Shown one piece after another: positions 60,262 to 64,000 of a stretch of DNA of 64,000 bases. Source of the stretch: Arctopsyche grandis (Eukaryota > Arthropoda > Insecta > Trichoptera > Hydropsychidae); NCBI RefSeq assembly GCF_051622035.1, contig NC_135356.1, forward strand, positions 27,558,839-27,622,838, in the 5' to 3' direction. Position numbers and translations under genes: made by a program. Below the pieces are notes generated by a model. The model saw nothing but the letters and a program-made list of their open reading frames with translations, did not search any database and was not told where the DNA came from. The first letter of the stretch is position 1. Every line of letters starts with the position of its first letter.

Positions 60262-61305
60262 ATGGTTGGAACTTCAGGTGATAGTCCAATACCAGAGGTA
60301 CCAGAAGCATTAACAAAATTCACGATAGGTGAAATATCTTTAACAATATTATTCAAGTTCATAACGTCATACAATGGAGATAGGGACACGCTCGAAATCT
60401 TCTTGACAAATTGCGATAGAACTCTTTTAATGGCTAGTCCGTCTCAAACAGAAACACTCTTTAAATATATCTTAGCATCATTAATAGATAAAGCGGCAAT
60501 AGTATGTGCAAATCATGATATAAAATCATGGAAAGAACTTAAAGAAATCCTACGGAGGAATTTCGGCGAAAGGAAACATTACGCGCAATTGCTCATGGAA
60601 CTGCAACAAACAAAACAAGGAGCCAGTGAGAAAGTAGCATCTTTCGTTAACAGGATTGAAACCTGCGTTAAAGATTGCCTAGTTTGCATAAAACAAACGG
60701 CCACGACGGAAATGGCAAAGGGCAAGATAGAAAGCATCGAAGAACTTAGTCTTCAAGTATTTAACTTCGGAATACATAGCTCATTAGCTACAATTCTAAG
60801 AGCAAGAAACCCAAAGACCTTAAACCAAGCAATTAACATAGCGCTTGAAGAAGAAAGGATAAACAAGCTTCAAGACTTTACCAGAAAACGATGTGGCATC
60901 TGCAATAAAGATGGCCACACGGCTAATAATTGTTATAAAAAATCGGGAAACGTAAATCGGAATAATCGCGATTTTACTAGTAAATTTAAAAATTTAAACA
61001 TTAACACATACGAGGCAACTAAAAAAATATGCAAATTTTGCAAAAAGGAAGGACACTTAATCGATAAGTGTTATAAGAGAGCCAACCGGGGCAACGCCGT
61101 AGAGCGATCCATAAGTAATTTTAATTGGGGAACCAACGCTCCCGTGCGTCCTCAAAATAAATTCGTAAGACGGGACGACAAAGATCGTAATCCGCAGCAA
61201 AACTTCAATCGGAATGCGCAAAAGACGCATCTCCACATGATCAATAGATCAAAAAACGGGCGGCAATCGGTCGATGCTCGGATCGACTCAACCGATTTGC
61301 TTTAG
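60262..61305 (+). CDS. gag: Gag of the Ty3/gypsy element
   Basis: This 347-residue protein forms the retrotransposon particle. Residues ~20-200 are a capsid-like helical region, with LTILFKFITSYNGDRDTLE and NRIETCVKDC among recognisable Ty3/gypsy Gag features. The basic C-terminal part carries two CCHC zinc knuckles of spacing C-X2-C-X4-H-X4-C: CGICNKDGHTANNC at 211-224 and CKFCKKEGHLIDKC at 257-270. They bind the RNA genome. The frame is intact. The start ATG follows an aaactcaaa context after the leader. The last ~20 codons overlap pol in the -1 frame, with a slippery site, so Gag is made alone or as Gag-Pol. Confidence 0.92.
   Translation: MVGTSGDSPIPEVPEALTKFTIGEISLTILFKFITSYNGDRDTLEIFLTNCDRTLLMASPSQTETLFKYILASLIDKAAIVCANHDIKSWKELKEILRRNFGERKHYAQLLMELQQTKQGASEKVASFVNRIETCVKDCLVCIKQTATTEMAKGKIESIEELSLQVFNFGIHSSLATILRARNPKTLNQAINIALEEERINKLQDFTRKRCGICNKDGHTANNCYKKSGNVNRNNRDFTSKFKNLNINTYEATKKICKFCKKEGHLIDKCYKRANRGNAVERSISNFNWGTNAPVRPQNKFVRRDDKDRNPQQNFNRNAQKTHLHMINRSKNGRQSVDARIDSTDLL
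61251..61297 (+). promoter_or_regulatory. -1 ribosomal frameshift signal between gag and pol
   Basis: The heptamer A AAA AAC at 61251-61257 is in exact X XXY YYZ register with the gag frame (TCA AAA AAC). A 7-nt spacer (gggcggc) is followed by a stem AATCGGT 61265-61271 / ACCGATT 61291-61297, with an inner stem CGAT 61272-61275 / ATCG 61282-61285 around a 6-nt loop. The pol frame opens just upstream, after a TAG at 61245-61247. Gag stops at 61303-61305, leaving ~55 nt of overlap. Confidence 0.85.
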
Positions 61306-64000
61306 ATCCAATAATCTACCATCTAGGTGACTACAGTCTGGGAAACATGAAAATCCTTCGACTTAGTATACCGAAAGGAGATGACTACATCTCGAGATCA
61401 TTCCTTGTCGACACTGGGGCAGGAATATCTTTAATAAAAGATTATTGCATAGATGAAACTGTTTCGTTGATAGACGAAAATATACATCTAAACGGAATAT
61501 CCGGTGATTCCACGATCAAAGCCCTTGGAAGTATTTTTATTAACCTCAATATTGATGGTTATCGGCTCAGTAATAAGTTTCAAGTCATCCAAGATGATGA
61601 TAGTTTAAACCTCGATTATGACGGGATAATCGGAGGAGATCTCTTAGAAAAGGAGAAGGCAACCTTAGATTACGCGAATAATCTATTGATTTTAAACAAC
61701 GGCCTAAAAATAAAATTGAAACATAAAAGTCCTCTAAATGAAAATAACAATTATAACAATCTAAATGAAAATAATAATTCTGTAAATGAAAATTATGATA
61801 ACGAAAATCATATTAATATTTTAAAACCAAGAACAGAAACCTTAATAGAAATCAATGTACTTAACCCTGAAATAGAGGAAGGCATTGTTGAACAAGAATT
61901 AAATATACCAGGAGTATATCTCGCTAAAGCCATAGTTAAAGTAAATAAAAACTCTAAAGCTTTATGCACAATTTTAAATCTAACGGAAAAAAGTATTACG
62001 CTAGATACATTGGAAATAAAATTAAAGCCAATGAATAAAGAAGTATATAAATTAGATAGAGACAATAGATCTAAAATCGAAGATAGAAAAGAATTATTGA
62101 ACAAAACTATTAGAATGGATCACTTGAATCCAGAAGAAAAAATGTCATTAATATCACTTTGCGAAAAATATCATTACATATTTCATTTGACGGGAGATAA
62201 ATTAACATCTACGGATTGCATAGAACATAAAATCATAACTAACTCGGATAAACCAATACATAATAAATCATATAGGTATCCAGAAGTTCATAAAAAAGAA
62301 GTAAACGATCAGATCGAGAAAATGTTGAACGAAAACATAATCAAACCTTCAACTTCTCCTTGGTCCTCGCCTTTATGGGTCGTACCCAAAAAGAAAGACG
62401 CCTCAGGACAAGAGAAATGGAGAATAGTTATCGACTATCGACAATTAAATAACATCACCATAGGAGATACATATCCTCTTCCAAACATAAATGAAATACT
62501 TGACCAACTAGGAAAAAGTAAATATTTTACCACTTTAGATTTAGCAAACGGATTCCATCAAATCAAAGTAGATTCAAAAGACATTATAAAAACTGCGTTC
62601 TCTACACCCAATGGACACTACGAATATCATCGTATGCCATTCGGCCTTAAGAATGCACCAGCCACTTTTCAAAGGCTGATGAATAACATATTAAGCGGAC
62701 TTAACGGTACGAGTTGCTTTGTCTATTTAGATGACATTGTCATATATGCAACCACGCTTAAAGAACATAACACAAAACTAGAAAAAGTATTCGACAAACT
62801 TGCGAAAAATAACCTAAAATTACAACCAGATAAGTGCGAATTCTTACGAACAGAGGTAGCTTATCTAGGCCATATAATAACTGATAAGGGAGTATTGCCC
62901 AACCCAGACAAGATTAGGTGCATCAAGGAATGCCAAGAACCTAGGACACCGAAGGAAATCAAATCATTCATGGGATTAGCTAGTTATTATCGTAAATTCA
63001 TAAAAGATTTTAGTAAAACCATTAAACCTTTAACAACCCTGTTAAAAAAGGATACACTATTTAATTGGGGTCATGAACAGCAAAATGCATTTGACACTCT
63101 TAAAGAACAATTAACCTCAACTCCAATATTACAATACCCAGATTTTACCCAACAATTTATATTGACTACTGACGCATCAGACTATGCAATAGGCGCAGTA
63201 TTAAGCCAAGGAAAATCAGGAAAAGACTTACCAATCTCTTACGGCTCTAGAACTCTCAACAAAGCAGAGATTAATTATAGTACCATAGAAAAAGAACTAT
63301 TAGCTATAATTTGGGGAGTAGAACATTATAGACCATATCTGTACGGCAGGAAATTTACTATCTATACCGATCACAGACCCTTAAGATATCTATTCGAAAT
63401 GCAAAAACCCGGTACATCTAAATTTATTAGATGGAGACTCAGACTAGAGGAATATGATTATGATATTCAGTATAAAGAAGGAAGAATTAACTGTAACGCA
63501 GACTTCTTATCTAGAATCAAAAATGAAAGCTATGAATCATTTTTACGATATGATCACACTAAACTCAATTTAAAAATGCAAGAAATACAGAAATCATTAT
63601 TAGAAAGCGACAGTAATATTGCACACTGCGTTTCTAAAGATCTGAAAATGTCTAAAGGCATTGCAGAAGAAATAAAAGGAATAATAAAAAACTATAATGA
63701 ATTAATTAATACGAGACGAGATATAACAGATATATTACATTCAAAATTCGAGAATAAAATAATTTATCATTTAGTAACGAAAGCAAAATACTTTGACAAA
63801 CCGACATATGAAAATGTCTTTCAAACGCTTAAAAACCTTAGAGATCTTTTAAAGGAAGATAAAATCAAAACCCTAGCTATACCAAAACTTGCTAGTGGAG
63901 AAGATAATTTAACTTGGAAACGAATTAAACAAATGATACAATACGTATTTAGAGACTCGGAAATAAATATACAATTATATATAAAACCAATTAACGTAAA
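61251..64000 (+). CDS. pol: Pol of the Ty3/gypsy element (protease, RT, RNase H, macrodomain), cut by window end
   Basis: The frame is open from 61248 to the last base. Order: aspartic protease (FLVDTGAGISL, DTG at 61410-61418; IIGGDLLEKE as the later flap/ILG-type motif); an Asn-rich linker (~61735-61800); reverse transcriptase with PWSSPLWVVPKK, YFTTLDLANGFHQI, FGLKNAPATFQ and the catalytic YLDD at 62724-62735; RNase H with TDASDYAIGAVL at 63168 and TDHRPLRYL at 63366. After the RNase H end (NADFLSR), 63612-63990 encodes a region aligning with TARG1/OARD1-type macrodomains (NIAHCVSKDLKMSKGIA, IIYHLVTKAKYFDKPTYEN, LAIPKLASGEDNLTW). Integrase should follow outside the window. No first ATG is needed because expression is by frameshift. 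There are no stops, so the element could be young. Confidence 0.93.

Noticed and set aside
58918..64000. A complete provirus with env
   Set aside because: The window ends before integrase, any env and the 3' LTR; nothing can be said about env.

Overview
The window is eukaryotic, AT-rich repetitive DNA, most likely from an insect. The support is an insect-style RTE-like LINE, a Ty3/gypsy element with a tRNA-Leu-type primer site, Helitrons ending in CTAG, many TA and ATGT arrays, and intron-bearing exons of a ferlin-family gene. I see no intact host protein gene, rRNA or tRNA. The genus cannot be told from this sequence alone.

The backbone is a tandem macro-repeat with a basic unit of about 12.4-12.8 kb. 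Taking the unit start at the motif beginning gaagccatgaatac, the units are A (1-12691), B (12692-31206, enlarged by insertions), A' (31207-43594), B' (43595-56352) and a partial C (56353-58917) that is cut by a Ty3/gypsy element running off the window end. A and A' are nearly identical over their first ~10 kb, and B and B' match each other in their first ~2.7 kb. The array is therefore a higher-order repeat, (A-B)(A'-B'), with a period of about 31 kb. The last ~2 kb of A' is B-like, so units have also been reshuffled by conversion or unequal crossover.

Every unit carries pieces of the same decayed gene on the minus strand. Up to six exon-like blocks lie in gene order, several with matching splice phases. 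They encode the last part of a ferlin (C2F region: motifs FFTGEKMFDIYVK, HYRSLTGEGNFN, IFKQR). Internal deletions, frame breaks and stops make all copies pseudogenes.

On this backbone sit datable insertions, because sister units keep the empty sites. Unit B holds an intact 985-aa RTE-like LINE (16563-19520), an element with CCGGAAGT motifs every ~150 bp (20638-22088), a 1.2-kb hAT-like element with 8-bp duplications (27063-28279), a 365-bp tandem duplication, an octamer satellite and a Helitron-type 3' end (30861). Unit B' holds a gypsy LTR fragment (46285-46815) and a 2.4-kb Helitron (52591-55015) inserted exactly between A and T, filled with GC-rich minisatellites rich in the d(GCGAAGC) mini-hairpin. 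Unit C has a solo LTR (56367-56750) and the gypsy element: LTR 58918-59641, primer site, gag 60262-61305, a textbook -1 frameshift signal, then pol. In pol a TARG1/OARD1-like macrodomain follows RNase H.

The genes present serve the mobile elements: the gypsy Gag-Pol and the LINE endonuclease-reverse transcriptase. The rest is fossil sequence amplified as part of the macro-repeat.
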